A DNA stretch of 64,000 nt from Paenibacillus glycinis (GTDB lineage Bacteria; Bacillota; Bacilli; Paenibacillales; Paenibacillaceae): NCBI RefSeq assembly GCF_009909185.1, contig NZ_JAAAMV010000024.1:124001-188000 (forward strand), given 5' to 3'. Below the pieces are notes generated by a model. The model did no database searches, was not told the origin of the DNA, and saw only the letters and a program-made list of their open reading frames with translations. The first letter of the stretch is position 1. Each line of letters begins with the position of its first letter. Shown here one piece after another: positions 8,784-17,318 of this stretch. Position numbers and translations under genes: made by a program.

Positions 8784-10541
8784 ATGCAACGACGGATTTC
8801 GAAGAAGGCATCGACGATTCTTTCCATTGTCCTGCTCTCCGGCGTGCTTGCCGCTTGCGGCGGCAACGACGGCAACAACGCGGGGAACAACGGCGCGGCC
8901 GCTGCGACGAACGAGACCAAGAACGCGGATACGAACGCGAATGCGAACGACGGCAAGGATGCGGCGGAGGATCTGTCTCCGATCACGTTCAGCTATTTCA
9001 GCGAAGACCCGAACCCGAATTGGAACAACATGCAGGACGACGTGTCCAAGGAAATCACGAAGAAAACCGGCGTGACCTTGGATGCCGAATTCGCCGTCGG
9101 CGATCCGACGCAGAAGGTGGCGCTTATCGCGACAAGCGGCGAATACCCGGATCTGATCGCGGCGAAGGGCGATATCGGCAAGCTGGTGGATGCCGGCGCC
9201 GTCCTCGATCTGACGGACCTCATCGACAAATACGCGCCGAACATCAAGAAAGTGCTCGGCGATTACATGGTGCGCGCCAAGTACACGAACGCGGATCAAG
9301 CCATCTACGCCATCCCGACTTGGGCGGCGGCGGACGAGCAGCGCTTCGTGGCGGGCGGCGGCTTCGAGCTGCAGCACCGCGTCGTGAAGGAAGCCGGCTA
9401 TCCGGAGATCCGCACGGTGCAGGATTACGAGAAGGTGATCCAAGACTACCTGCAGAAGCACCCGACCGACGAGAACGGCAACAAAAACATCGGCCTTTCC
9501 CTGAACGCCGACGACTGGCATATGTACATCTCGGTGACGAACCCCGCGTTCTTGACGACCGGCGGCTCGGATGACGGCGAGTACTACGTCGACCAAGAGA
9601 CGAACGAGGTGACCTACCACTTCCGCCGTCCGGAAGAGAAGGAATATTTCCGCTGGCTGAACCACATGAACGACATCGGCCTGCTGGACAAAGAAAGCTT
9701 CGTGCAAAAATACGACCAATACAAAGCGAAAGTCGCGACGGGCCGCGTCCTCGGCTTGATCGACCAGGACTGGGATTACAACGACGCGCAGCAATCGTTG
9801 AAGACGGCCGGCAAGTTCGACGAGACGTACGGGCATTATCCGGTCACGTTGTCCAAGGATTTCAAGGACACCTCCTTCTGGCCGACGGGCTTCATGGGCG
9901 GTTACGGCATCGCGATCTCCAGCACGTGCAAGGATCCGGTGCGCGCCATCAAATTCCTGGATTACCTGGCCTCCGACGAAGGCCAAATCCTCAACAACTG
10001 GGGCATCGAGGGCAAGCATTACGTGATGGAGAACGGCAAGCGCGTCGTGCCGCAGGACGTGCAGGATCGGATCAATAACGACAACACCGCGTTCACCAAA
10101 GAATCCGGCATCGGCTTCTACTGGAACATCATGGCCCACTACGGCGACGGCGCCAAGGATCCGTCCGGCAACTACTACACGAAGAACTTCCCCGAGCAGC
10201 TCGTGAACGGCTACAGCGACGTCGAGAAAGAAACGCTGGCCGCCTATAAAGCCACGACCTGGAAGGACCTGTTCCCGAAAGAAGACGAGTTCAAGGTCAA
10301 ATCGTACGGCGCGGCTTGGAACATCTCCATCCCGGGCGAGGACGAAGTGTCCATTCTCGGCACGAAGATGAAAGATATTACGTGGAAGCGGGTTCCGGAA
10401 GCGATCCTCGCGAAACCGGCCGATTTCGACAAAGTCTGGGACGCCTACATGGCGGAACTCAAGAAAGCCGGCGTCGAGAAGATGGAAGACGGCTACGAGA
10501 AATACGTGAAAGACCGCGTGGAATTGTGGAGCGCGCAATAG
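8784..10541 (+). CDS. Extracellular solute-binding lipoprotein of the sugar ABC transporter
   Basis: Large family-1 type binding lipoprotein, 585 residues from the ATG at 8784, which has GGGAGG (8769-8774) 9 nt upstream. The signal peptide starts MQRRISKK and ends in lipobox GVLAAC, so Cys is lipidated after cleavage. A low-complexity Asn/Ala/Asp linker (residues about 22-60) follows, typical for surface tethers. The body, with ITFSYFSEDPNPNWNNMQ and a long C-terminal half, resembles LplA/YtcQ proteins, which capture oligosaccharides for LplB/LplC permeases. An intrinsic terminator follows 10 bp after the stop, closing the operon. Confidence 0.9.
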   Translation: MQRRISKKASTILSIVLLSGVLAACGGNDGNNAGNNGAAAATNETKNADTNANANDGKDAAEDLSPITFSYFSEDPNPNWNNMQDDVSKEITKKTGVTLDAEFAVGDPTQKVALIATSGEYPDLIAAKGDIGKLVDAGAVLDLTDLIDKYAPNIKKVLGDYMVRAKYTNADQAIYAIPTWAAADEQRFVAGGGFELQHRVVKEAGYPEIRTVQDYEKVIQDYLQKHPTDENGNKNIGLSLNADDWHMYISVTNPAFLTTGGSDDGEYYVDQETNEVTYHFRRPEEKEYFRWLNHMNDIGLLDKESFVQKYDQYKAKVATGRVLGLIDQDWDYNDAQQSLKTAGKFDETYGHYPVTLSKDFKDTSFWPTGFMGGYGIAISSTCKDPVRAIKFLDYLASDEGQILNNWGIEGKHYVMENGKRVVPQDVQDRINNDNTAFTKESGIGFYWNIMAHYGDGAKDPSGNYYTKNFPEQLVNGYSDVEKETLAAYKATTWKDLFPKEDEFKVKSYGAAWNISIPGEDEVSILGTKMKDITWKRVPEAILAKPADFDKVWDAYMAELKKAGVEKMEDGYEKYVKDRVELWSAQ

Positions 10542-10550
10542 GCGCGACCA

Positions 10551-10577
10551 GCCCGGACAGCCGTCCGGGCTTTTTTC
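10551..10577 (+). terminator. Intrinsic terminator after the binding protein
   Basis: GCCCGGAC-AGC-CGTCCGGGC (10551-10570) folds into a strong stem followed by six T residues. It marks the end of the YesMN-linked transporter unit. Confidence 0.92.
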
Positions 10578-10695
10578 GTTTAACGGCCGGCCACGCCGAG
10601 CCGGGTCGCACGCGCAGCCCGATTGGGACATATGTCCTTCTCAACGCCGCCGCTTCTGTATTTTAATGAGGAGGAAGCAGCAACGGGGAGTGGAA

Positions 10696-11127
10696 ATGAT
10701 GAAGGGACTACTATTCGCGTGTTTGGGCGGGGCGTTCATCACGCTGCAGGGAGCGGCGAACGCCAGGATCAGCCAGGATATCGGCACCTGGCAGACGGCC
10801 GCGCTGACCCAATTGACCGGCTTCGTCGCGGCGCTATTGATCCTGAGCCTCGTACGCGACGGGCAATGGCGGAAGCTGCCGCAGGCGAAGCCTCTTTATT
10901 TGACCGGCGGCGCTTTCGGCGCGGTCATCATTTTCGGCAACGTGACGGCCATCGGGCAGATCGGGGCGACGCTCGCGATCTCCGCGCTCTTGATCGCGCA
11001 GCTGCTGCTGACCTTTCTGATCGACGGCAACGGCTGGTTCGGCGTGGCGAGGCTGAGGATGAAGCCGTCGCAGTTCGTCGGCATCGGGATAATGATCATC
11101 GGCGTGGTGATACTAGAGCTCAAATAG
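10696..11127 (+). CDS. YdcZ-family (DUF606) DMT-type membrane protein, first copy
   Basis: Small integral membrane protein of 143 residues with five predicted helices: about 4-22, 34-50, 68-88, 92-110 and 124-141. The pattern GGAFITLQGAANARISQDIGTW near the N-terminus is typical of the YdcZ/DUF606 family, which is related to the five-helix half of drug/metabolite transporters and often works as a pair. ATG at 10696 follows GGGGAG. The second copy lies beyond a Crp-type regulator gene. Substrate is unknown. Confidence 0.82.
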   Translation: MMKGLLFACLGGAFITLQGAANARISQDIGTWQTAALTQLTGFVAALLILSLVRDGQWRKLPQAKPLYLTGGAFGAVIIFGNVTAIGQIGATLAISALLIAQLLLTFLIDGNGWFGVARLRMKPSQFVGIGIMIIGVVILELK

Positions 11128-11177
11128 GCTATCGATCGTGACGTATAGGATGCGAGAGATTGGGAGGAGACCGGGTC

Positions 11178-11876
11178 GTGATCGAATCGAAGGACCGCGG
11201 GCAGCTGGAAGGGTACCTGCGCGAATATCGCTTGGCGGACGTATTCAACGAAGCGCTGCTGCCGCATTTGACGCTGTGCGTATTTCAACGGGGCGAGCTG
11301 ATCTGTTCCCAAGGGGAACCGTCGGAGACGCTGTATTTCCTCGTGAGAGGGAAGCTCAAGATCTATACCAATTCGGCGGAAGGACGAACGCTGATCCTTT
11401 CCTTCCGCAAGCCGCCCGACACGATCGGGGATATCGAATACGTGCGGGACGCGGACATTCTCAATACGGTCGAGGCCGTCTCGACCGTCCATATGATCGG
11501 CGTGCAGTACCGCTGGCTGCGCAAGCACGCCGGCGATCACGCGCCGTTGCTGCGCTTTTTGCTGGACGTCATCGCCGGGAAGTTTTACGCCAAATCGATC
11601 TCGCTCAGCTTCAACCTGATGCATCCGGTGGAGGTGCGGCTGGCGAGCTACTTGTTATCGGTCTCGTTCGACGAATCGGACGCGCAGCTTCAAGGGCAGC
11701 TGAGCACCGCCGGCCTCCGGGACGCGGCGAACCTGATCGGAACCAGCTACCGGCACCTGAACCGGGTGATCGGGCAATTTTGCGCGGAAGGCCTGCTCGA
11801 GCGCGGCAAAGGCGTCATTCGGGTCAAGGACAGAGCGGGGCTGAGCGTGCGCGCGAAGCACAATATCTATGAATAA
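11178..11876 (+). CDS. Crp/Fnr-family transcription regulator (YeiL-like)
   Basis: 232-residue regulator. Residues about 25-125 form a cyclic-nucleotide-binding-type beta roll (FQRGELICSQGEPSETLYFLVRGKLKI). A dimerisation helix follows, then a C-terminal winged helix near 175-225 with DAANLIGTSYRHLNRVIGQF as recognition region. No cysteine cluster for an Fe-S centre is seen, so the ligand is not the Fnr type. GTG at 11178 has GGGAGGAG 8 nt upstream. It sits between two YdcZ-family genes and probably controls them. Confidence 0.85.
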   Translation: MIESKDRGQLEGYLREYRLADVFNEALLPHLTLCVFQRGELICSQGEPSETLYFLVRGKLKIYTNSAEGRTLILSFRKPPDTIGDIEYVRDADILNTVEAVSTVHMIGVQYRWLRKHAGDHAPLLRFLLDVIAGKFYAKSISLSFNLMHPVEVRLASYLLSVSFDESDAQLQGQLSTAGLRDAANLIGTSYRHLNRVIGQFCAEGLLERGKGVIRVKDRAGLSVRAKHNIYE

Positions 11877-11901
11877 GCGGTAGAACGGGGGAGCGGGAAG
11901 C

Positions 11902-12396
11902 ATGACTCAAGGCATCGTACTGGCCATGATCGCGGGCGGTCTCGTCAGCCTGCAAAATATTTTCAACAGCAAGGTGAACGAGCGCGCGGGATCCTGGGCG
12001 ACCACCGCGTTCGTGCTCGGGATGGGCTTCGCGGCTTCGCTCGCGCTTGGCCTGCTCATCGAAGGCAAGCGGATGTTCGCGCTCGGCGGCATGCAGACCT
12101 GGTACTGCTTCAGCGGCTTGATCGGCGTCGGGGTGGTGTCGTGCCTGGTGCAGGGCATCAAGCGGCTCGGTCCCACGTACGCGATCTCCATCGCGCTGAC
12201 CTCGCAGCTCGGGCTTGCCCTGCTGATGGATTCGCAGGGCTGGCTCGGTCTGGCCAAGGTGCCGTTCACGCCGAAGCAGCTGATCGGCGTGCTCGTCATC
12301 GTCGCCGGCATCGCGGTGTTCAAGTTCGGAGGCGGACGGGCATTCGGCCAAGCCGCCGATCGCGAAGCGCCGGGAAAGACGCGCTTAACGGAATGA
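11902..12396 (+). CDS. YdcZ-family (DUF606) DMT-type membrane protein, second copy
   Basis: 164-residue membrane protein with five predicted helices, related in pattern to the 143-residue protein two genes upstream (QGIVLAMIAGGLVSLQNIFNSKVNERAGSW matches the same N-terminal motif in shorter pieces). It differs by a hydrophilic C-terminal tail of about 18 residues. Start ATG at 11902 follows a GGGGGAG site 26 bp after the regulator stop. The pair plus regulator probably forms one transcription unit, with the two small proteins acting as a heterodimeric transporter (inference from family behaviour). Confidence 0.82.
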   Translation: MTQGIVLAMIAGGLVSLQNIFNSKVNERAGSWATTAFVLGMGFAASLALGLLIEGKRMFALGGMQTWYCFSGLIGVGVVSCLVQGIKRLGPTYAISIALTSQLGLALLMDSQGWLGLAKVPFTPKQLIGVLVIVAGIAVFKFGGGRAFGQAADREAPGKTRLTE

Positions 12397-12445
12397 TCGC
12401 TTTGTGATACAATCGTTCAAATTAGCCATGAACGGAGAGATTGCG

Positions 12446-12901
12446 ATGGAAATCAAGCTGGATGACCTAACCGGACCCGAGATCGCGGACCTGCTGCACG
12501 AGCATCTCCGGAGCATGGAGAAGCATTCGCCGCCCGAAAGCAGGCATGCCCTGGATCTCGAGGGACTGAGACGCCCGGAAATCACGTTCTGGAGCGCGTG
12601 GGAGCACGGCGAGCTGGTCGGCTGCGGCGCGCTCAAAGCGCTTGGCGGCGAGCACGGCGAACTGAAGTCCATGCGGACGGCGCGCGCGCATTTGCGAAAA
12701 GGCGTGGCGAGACGCATCCTCGCCCACGTCATCGAGGAAGCCGAACGGCGCGGCTATCGGCGGCTTAGCCTGGAGACGGGCTCCATGGCCGCGTTCGAGC
12801 CGGCCAGACGGCTGTACGCCGGCTTCGGCTTTGAAGTCTGCGGACCGTTCGCGGCCTACGTCGAGGATCCGAACAGCGTGTTCATGACCAAGGCACTATG
12901 A
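12446..12901 (+). CDS. GNAT-family N-acetyltransferase (YsnE-like)
   Basis: 151-residue acetyl-CoA-dependent acetyltransferase. The acetyl-CoA-binding segment is MRTARAHLRKGVARRILAHV, a variant of the R/Q-x-x-G-x-G/A loop. The C-terminal part SLETGSMAAFEPARRLYAGF with FGFEVCGPFAAY is diagnostic of the YsnE branch. ATG at 12446 was chosen over upstream in-frame codons because CGGAGAG precedes it by 6 nt. Its substrate is unknown; small amines or amino-acid-like compounds are typical. It lies just before, and probably is not part of, the T-box-controlled asd unit. Confidence 0.85.
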   Translation: MEIKLDDLTGPEIADLLHEHLRSMEKHSPPESRHALDLEGLRRPEITFWSAWEHGELVGCGALKALGGEHGELKSMRTARAHLRKGVARRILAHVIEEAERRGYRRLSLETGSMAAFEPARRLYAGFGFEVCGPFAAYVEDPNSVFMTKAL

Positions 12902-12928
12902 AATCGCGATAAAATTTCGAAAATCGTA

Positions 12929-12957
12929 TTTACCTCGCATTGCGAATTTGATATCAT
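12929..12957 (+). promoter_or_regulatory. Sigma-A promoter for the T-box/asd transcript
   Basis: TTTACC (12929-12934), 17-bp spacer, TATCAT (12952-12957). It lies just upstream of stem I of the T-box leader, the right place for the asd transcription start near 12964. Confidence 0.55.
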
Positions 12958-12970
12958 TAACGTCAACCAA

Positions 12971-13263
12971 ATGCGACGACGAGAAGAGTAAATACATGGA
13001 TTCTTTCGCAGAGAGCTCCGTAAGCTGGGAAGGAGTAAAGAATTCGGTATTGAACAAAGCCTCCGAGCAGCGCGTCGGAACCTGGAGCAAGGGGATGGCG
13101 CGACAGGAGCTCCTGTTATAGAGCTAAAGTATACGCGTTTCCGACGGAACGCCGTACTTGAAGAGGCGAATGGGGCGACCTATTGGCGAATCTGGGGTGG
13201 TACCGCGAGCATGCAAATCTCGTCCCTAAGACTGAAGCGCAGTCTTGGGGGTGGGATTTTTTT
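12971..13263 (+). promoter_or_regulatory. T-box leader (tRNA-sensing riboswitch) of asd
   Basis: Stem I starts near 12971 with the conserved ACGAGAAGAGTA stretch carrying AGTA of the loop E motif, then AGAGAGCTC and GCTGGGAAGGAG. On the 3' side the triplet ATT (13049-13051) is followed directly by GAA, the other half of loop E, which makes ATT (isoleucine) the best guess for the specifier codon. The T-box core GGGGTGGTACCGCGA is at 13194-13208. The terminator is CCCTAAGACTG...CAGTCTTGGGGG with a T7 run (13221-13263). Uncharged tRNA would stabilise the antiterminator and allow asd expression. The T-box call is firm, the specifier tentative. Confidence 0.93.
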
Positions 13264-13400
13264 GATTTTGCGGCGATTAGGCGAGTTGCTCCCGCGCGCC
13301 GCACACCGATTCGCCGGTTTTGAATAGTTAGATAGGGAAGCTTTCCGGTAACGGGAAAAGGCACGGCCAGAATACGACTACGAAAGGATTGGGATACGCG

Positions 13401-14486
13401 ATGACGGATAAATTAAAGGTTGGCATTGTAGGCGGAACGGGCATGGTGGGGCAGCGCTTCGTTCAACTGCTGGAGAATCATCCCTGGTTTCGAGTGACGG
13501 CGATCGCGGCCAGCGCGGGCTCGGCCGGCAAGACCTACGAGGAAGCCGTGAAGGGCAGATGGAAGCTGTCCGGCACGATTCCGGATGCCGTGAAGCACAT
13601 CGTCGTGCAGGACGGCTCGAACGTGGAAGAGGTTGCGGCCGGCGTCGATTTTATTTTTTGCGCCGTCGACATGAAGAAATCGGACATTCTGGCGTTGGAG
13701 GAAGCCTACGCCAAGACCGGCACGCCCGTGGTATCCAATAATTCCGCGCACCGCTGGACGCCGGACGTGCCGATGGTCATCCCGGAGATCAATCCGGGAC
13801 ATCTGGACGTCATCGCGGCGCAGCGCAAGCGGCTCGGCACCTCGACCGGATTCATCGCCGTCAAGCCCAATTGCTCCATTCAAAGCTACGTGCCGGCGCT
13901 TCATGCCCTGCTGGATTACAAGCCGACGACCGTCGTGGCCTCGACGTATCAGGCGATCTCCGGAGCCGGCAAGAACTTTGCCGATTGGCCCGACATGCTG
14001 GACAACGTCATCCCCTATATCGGCGGCGAGGAAGAGAAGAGCGAACAGGAGCCGCTGCGCATCTGGGGCAGCGTCGAAGACGGCGAGATCGTCAAGGCCG
14101 CAGCGCCGCTGATCACCACGCAGTGCATCCGGGTGCCGGTCACGGACGGCCATCTGGCCACGGTGTTCGTCTCGTTCGAGAATAAGCCGTCGCGGGAGGA
14201 AATGCTCGCCCGCTGGCAGCAATACCGGGGACGCCCGCAGGAGCTGGGCTTGCCGAGCGCGCCGAAGCAATTCATCACGTACTTCGAGGAGGAGAACCGG
14301 CCGCAGACGAAGCTGGACCGCGATATCGAAGGCGGCATGGGCGTCTCGATCGGCAGGCTGCGGGAGGATTCCGTCTACGATTTCAAATTCGTGGGCCTCT
14401 CGCATAACACCCTGCGCGGGGCGGCCGGCGGAGCCGTGCTCATCGCCGAGCTGCTGAAGGCGGAAGGCTATATCCAGGCGAAATAG
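13401..14486 (+). CDS. asd: Aspartate-semialdehyde dehydrogenase, archaeal/fungal type
   Basis: NADPH-dependent enzyme that reduces aspartyl phosphate to aspartate semialdehyde, the branch point to lysine/diaminopimelate, methionine, threonine and isoleucine. 361 residues. The nucleotide-binding motif GGTGMVGQRF is at 11-20. Catalytic Cys158 lies in VKPNCSIQ. The partner His lies in RVPVTDGHLATV (about 249). Overall layout, including the long SNNSAHRW and TYQAISGAG blocks, is that of the archaeal/fungal class rather than the usual Bacillus type. ATG at 13401 is used because AAAGGA is 13 nt upstream, while a TTG at 13389 is too close. Controlled by the T-box leader in front. Confidence 0.93.
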   Translation: MTDKLKVGIVGGTGMVGQRFVQLLENHPWFRVTAIAASAGSAGKTYEEAVKGRWKLSGTIPDAVKHIVVQDGSNVEEVAAGVDFIFCAVDMKKSDILALEEAYAKTGTPVVSNNSAHRWTPDVPMVIPEINPGHLDVIAAQRKRLGTSTGFIAVKPNCSIQSYVPALHALLDYKPTTVVASTYQAISGAGKNFADWPDMLDNVIPYIGGEEEKSEQEPLRIWGSVEDGEIVKAAAPLITTQCIRVPVTDGHLATVFVSFENKPSREEMLARWQQYRGRPQELGLPSAPKQFITYFEEENRPQTKLDRDIEGGMGVSIGRLREDSVYDFKFVGLSHNTLRGAAGGAVLIAELLKAEGYIQAK

Positions 14487-14534
14487 CCGCCGCGTCGCGA
14501 GTCGGCAGGAGCCGCGTGCAATAGGATGCGATGG

Positions 14535-14568
14535 GAAGGCCGCCGGCAGTTGGATGCCGGCGGCCTTC
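14535..14568. terminator. Bidirectional terminator between asd and an AraC gene
   Basis: A perfect 14-bp stem, GAAGGCCGCCGGCA (14535-14548) against TGCCGGCGGCCTTC (14555-14568), around a 6-nt loop. It lies between the convergent ends of asd and the AraC gene, which stops at 14573. No long T-run is present, so efficiency is uncertain. Confidence 0.7.
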
Positions 14569-14572
14569 GACG

Positions 14573-15463
14573 TTACGGGCGCGGCGCGCGCGACCGGAAT
14601 TCCCGCGGCGAGCAGCCGGTATGCTTGCGGAAGACGCGGTTGAAGAAGCTGATGTCGCCGAAGCCGGTCTCGAGCGCGATGTCCAGCACTTTTTTGTCCG
14701 TGGACCGCAGGAGGGTAGACGCGTGCCGAATTTGCACGGTATGCTTGTAATCGAGCAGGCTCATGCCGGCCGCTTCCTTGAACTTGGCCGTGAACGAGGA
14801 GACGCTCATGCCGCTTAGCCGGCTGAGCTGGCGCAGCGTCAGCGCCTGGTAGTAGTGCTGGTCGACGAAGTGGATGATGGATTCCATCCAGGCGCGGTCG
14901 CTGACGCCCGGCCGCTGCTCGGATTCGCGGTTATCCTGATGGAACCGGCTCAGCCAGACCAGGCATTCGATGAGGCGGGTCTTGATGACCAGCTGGTAGC
15001 CGTCCCGCCGCTGCGCGAACTCCTCGTAGATCGTTTGCAAATGGGCTTGAACGTGGATCTTCTGCGACGGCTGCAGGGGATGGTAGGGCACGAAGGAATG
15101 GCTTTTGCGCAGAAACGGCACGAGGTAGAAGAAGTTGATGAACGAAGGCATCTGCTGCAGCACGTTCATCTCGCGCTCGAGGAAAGCGGCGTCGAACAGC
15201 ACGTTGTAGACGATCGTCTCCCTGTCCGCGGCGCAGGTGTAGCTGTGATAGACGTTCGGCTCCACCACGAACACGTCTCCCGCGGCAAGCTGGTAGGCAT
15301 GCCCGGACATCTCGTGAACCGCGCTGCCTTCCACGACGAACACGAGCTCGATGAAGTCGTGGGTATGCGAAGGGATGTACTCGTTCTTCCCAATCGTGCA
15401 GCGATCGATGAAGAACGGAAAATCATCCAGCTTGAAGTACGTATCGCCTTTGTAGATCGTCAT
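14573..15463 (-). CDS. AraC-family regulator with N-terminal cupin
   Basis: 296-residue regulator. The N-terminal cupin sensor (about 15-130) contains SHTHDFIELVFVVEGSAVHE and GDVFVVEPNVYHSY. The AraC domain (about 195-292) contains LRQLSRLSGMSVSSFTAKF and VLDIALETGFGDISFFNRVF, then RKHTGCSPREFR. Such proteins respond to small sugars and activate nearby genes, but no sugar gene is directly adjacent on either side. The ATG at 15463 was preferred because GGGGGAAGGA sits 8 nt before it; the ATG three codons upstream touches the site. Confidence 0.88.
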   Translation of the reverse strand: MTIYKGDTYFKLDDFPFFIDRCTIGKNEYIPSHTHDFIELVFVVEGSAVHEMSGHAYQLAAGDVFVVEPNVYHSYTCAADRETIVYNVLFDAAFLEREMNVLQQMPSFINFFYLVPFLRKSHSFVPYHPLQPSQKIHVQAHLQTIYEEFAQRRDGYQLVIKTRLIECLVWLSRFHQDNRESEQRPGVSDRAWMESIIHFVDQHYYQALTLRQLSRLSGMSVSSFTAKFKEAAGMSLLDYKHTVQIRHASTLLRSTDKKVLDIALETGFGDISFFNRVFRKHTGCSPREFRSRAPRP

Positions 15464-15578
15464 GATCGGCATCCTTCCCCCTCGGACCTCGAGATAGGAT
15501 GATTATGTCACGGCATGACAGGCTTGTCCATGCGCCTGTGCAGGCGCGTCAGGAATTACACGGAGAGGAGCGGGCGCG

Positions 15579-16379
15579 ATGTCTTGGAGTGAAACGAAAC
15601 CGGAAGTCGCCGCGTACTTGGAACGGATCGGATACGAAGGACCGCTTGACGGCAGCGCCAAGGCGCTCGCCGGACTGCAGCACGCCCACCTGCTGGCGGT
15701 ACCCTATGAAAATTTGGATATTTTGGCGGGCGTTCCGTTGTCGCTGGACACGGCGGCGCTATGGGATAAAATCGTCCGCAGGCGCCGCGGCGGCTACTGC
15801 TTCGAATTGAATGCGATGTTCGGCTGGCTGCTGCGGGAGCTCGGCTACCCGGTCACGGATCTCGTGGCGCGATTCTGGCGCGACGAGACCGTGCTGCCGC
15901 CCATGCGGCGGCATCATGTGCTGCGGGTGGAGGCGGAGGGCGCCGTCTACCTGTGCGACGTCGGCGTCGGCGGCGCCGTGCCGCGCGAGCCGCTTGCCCT
16001 CGCGGCGGGGCTGGAGCAGCCGCAAGGGGCGGAATGCTACCGGCTCGACCGGGACGCGCAGTTCGGCTGGTTTCTCAGCGAGCGGAAGAAAGGCGAATGG
16101 AACCAAGTCTACTCCTTCACGGAGGAGCCGCAGCTGCCGGACGATTACGTCTTCGCCAGCTACTGGTGCCAATACGCGCCGGAATCGCCGTTCCGCACGG
16201 AGGCGAAGCTGGCGATTTGTACCCCGGAAGGCCGAAATACCGGCGCCGGCGGCGAGATCCGTTTGTTCCGGAACGGCGAAGTGCGCGTGCTCGCGCCCGC
16301 GACGAAGGCGGAATACGACGAGGCGCTGCAGGCGTACTTCGGCATTTCGATTCCCGAGCCGGATGCCGGCCGAGCGTAA
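15579..16379 (+). CDS. nat: Arylamine N-acetyltransferase
   Basis: Cytosolic enzyme transferring acetyl from acetyl-CoA to arylamines, hydrazines or related amines. 266 residues, the family norm. The Cys-His-Asp triad is visible: Cys74 in RRGGYCFELN, His112 or His113 in RRHHVLRV, and Asp127 in LCDVGVGG. The N-terminal PYENLDILAG segment is also diagnostic. It stands alone, with a bidirectional terminator just after it, opposite a DedA gene. The physiological substrate is unknown. Confidence 0.93.
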   Translation: MSWSETKPEVAAYLERIGYEGPLDGSAKALAGLQHAHLLAVPYENLDILAGVPLSLDTAALWDKIVRRRRGGYCFELNAMFGWLLRELGYPVTDLVARFWRDETVLPPMRRHHVLRVEAEGAVYLCDVGVGGAVPREPLALAAGLEQPQGAECYRLDRDAQFGWFLSERKKGEWNQVYSFTEEPQLPDDYVFASYWCQYAPESPFRTEAKLAICTPEGRNTGAGGEIRLFRNGEVRVLAPATKAEYDEALQAYFGISIPEPDAGRA

Positions 16380-16428
16380 TCCGGGCGCGGCCTTCGGGGC
16401 TTTGAATCAAACGAAACAAAGCAGAACA

Positions 16429-16465
16429 AAACAAGACCGCTAGCTTATCGCGAGCGGTCTTGTTT
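16429..16465. terminator. Bidirectional terminator between nat and dedA
   Basis: AAACAAGACCGCT (16429-16441) pairs with AGCGGTCTTGTTT (16453-16465) around an 11-nt loop. A-run on the left and T-run on the right allow it to work for both convergent genes. Confidence 0.85.
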
Positions 16466-16536
16466 GCGATGAACGCCGCGCGTTCGAGGTGTCCTTTGTC
16501 GTCCCTGCCGCGCGCGCCGCGGCCGAGTCGTCCGGA

Positions 16537-17142
16537 TTACGTCTTCAGCTTGCGAGCGGCGATGATCATGCGGAAACAAAGCGCGAATAGCGCGAGCAGG
16601 CAGGCAGCGATCAGCAGCGTGCGGAAGTTGTGGTGGACGTACGTTTTGACCGATTCCCAGCGCTCGCCGAGCATGTACCCGATATAAACGAACAGGGTGC
16701 TCCAGGCGAGCGCCCCCGCGTAAGCGTACAGCAGGAAGGTCCGCAGCTTGAACCGGGACATGCCGGCCATGTACGCCGTCACGTGACGGAAGCCGGGAAT
16801 GAAGAAGCCCGCGAACAGCAGCAGCTTCCCGAACCGGTTCATCCAATCCTGGGCGCGTTCGATTCGGGCGGAAGAGAGATGGATACGCGGGCCGAACCTC
16901 AGCAGGAAAGGCAGGCCGAAACGGATGCCGATGGCGTAACTGGCGGTGATGCCGATCGCCGACCCGAGGAAGGCGCACAGGACGACCAGCGGACCGAGCA
17001 AGGTGCCGTTGCCGACGAGATAGCCCGAATACGTAAGCAGGGCTTCGTCGGGAACGGGAACGCCTACGATGCCGAGGGCCAACGCGAGCGTAAGTCCGAT
17101 ATAACCATAGCGCGAGATAAGCAGCTCTAAGAGGTGTTCCAC
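16537..17142 (-). CDS. DedA-family (SNARE-associated/VTT) membrane protein
   Basis: 201-residue polytopic membrane protein with five to six hydrophobic stretches. Family hallmarks are PVPDEALLTYSGYL near residues 29-42, the GSAIGITASYAIG helix, FGKLLLFAGFFIPGFRHVTAYMAG with the conserved F-x-R-H-x-T-x-x-AG pattern, and a C-terminal helix ending in AARKLKT. DedA proteins are linked to lipid-carrier (undecaprenyl phosphate or phosphatidylethanolamine) flipping and to proton-motive-force homeostasis. The GTG start has only a weak ribosome binding site. It is convergent with nat. Confidence 0.9.
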   Translation of the reverse strand: MEHLLELLISRYGYIGLTLALALGIVGVPVPDEALLTYSGYLVGNGTLLGPLVVLCAFLGSAIGITASYAIGIRFGLPFLLRFGPRIHLSSARIERAQDWMNRFGKLLLFAGFFIPGFRHVTAYMAGMSRFKLRTFLLYAYAGALAWSTLFVYIGYMLGERWESVKTYVHHNFRTLLIAACLLALFALCFRMIIAARKLKT

Positions 17143-17318
17143 GGCTGAGGCCTACTTTCTGTTGTGGCGATGATATGAATGTACACTGCGGAATGACGGA
17201 AGACAAGCGCGGGCGACCCGATTGTTATATGAAAATGTTGTTGTTTTATATTTCTTCCCATATCGGAATGGACTATACTAGGGACGAATTCATTTTATCG
17301 ACAAAGGTGGCTATCACA

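Noticed and set aside
8619-10631. 670-codon open frame on the minus strand over the binding lipoprotein gene
   Set aside because: Shadow of the sense gene; His/Val/Arg-rich composition and no domain.
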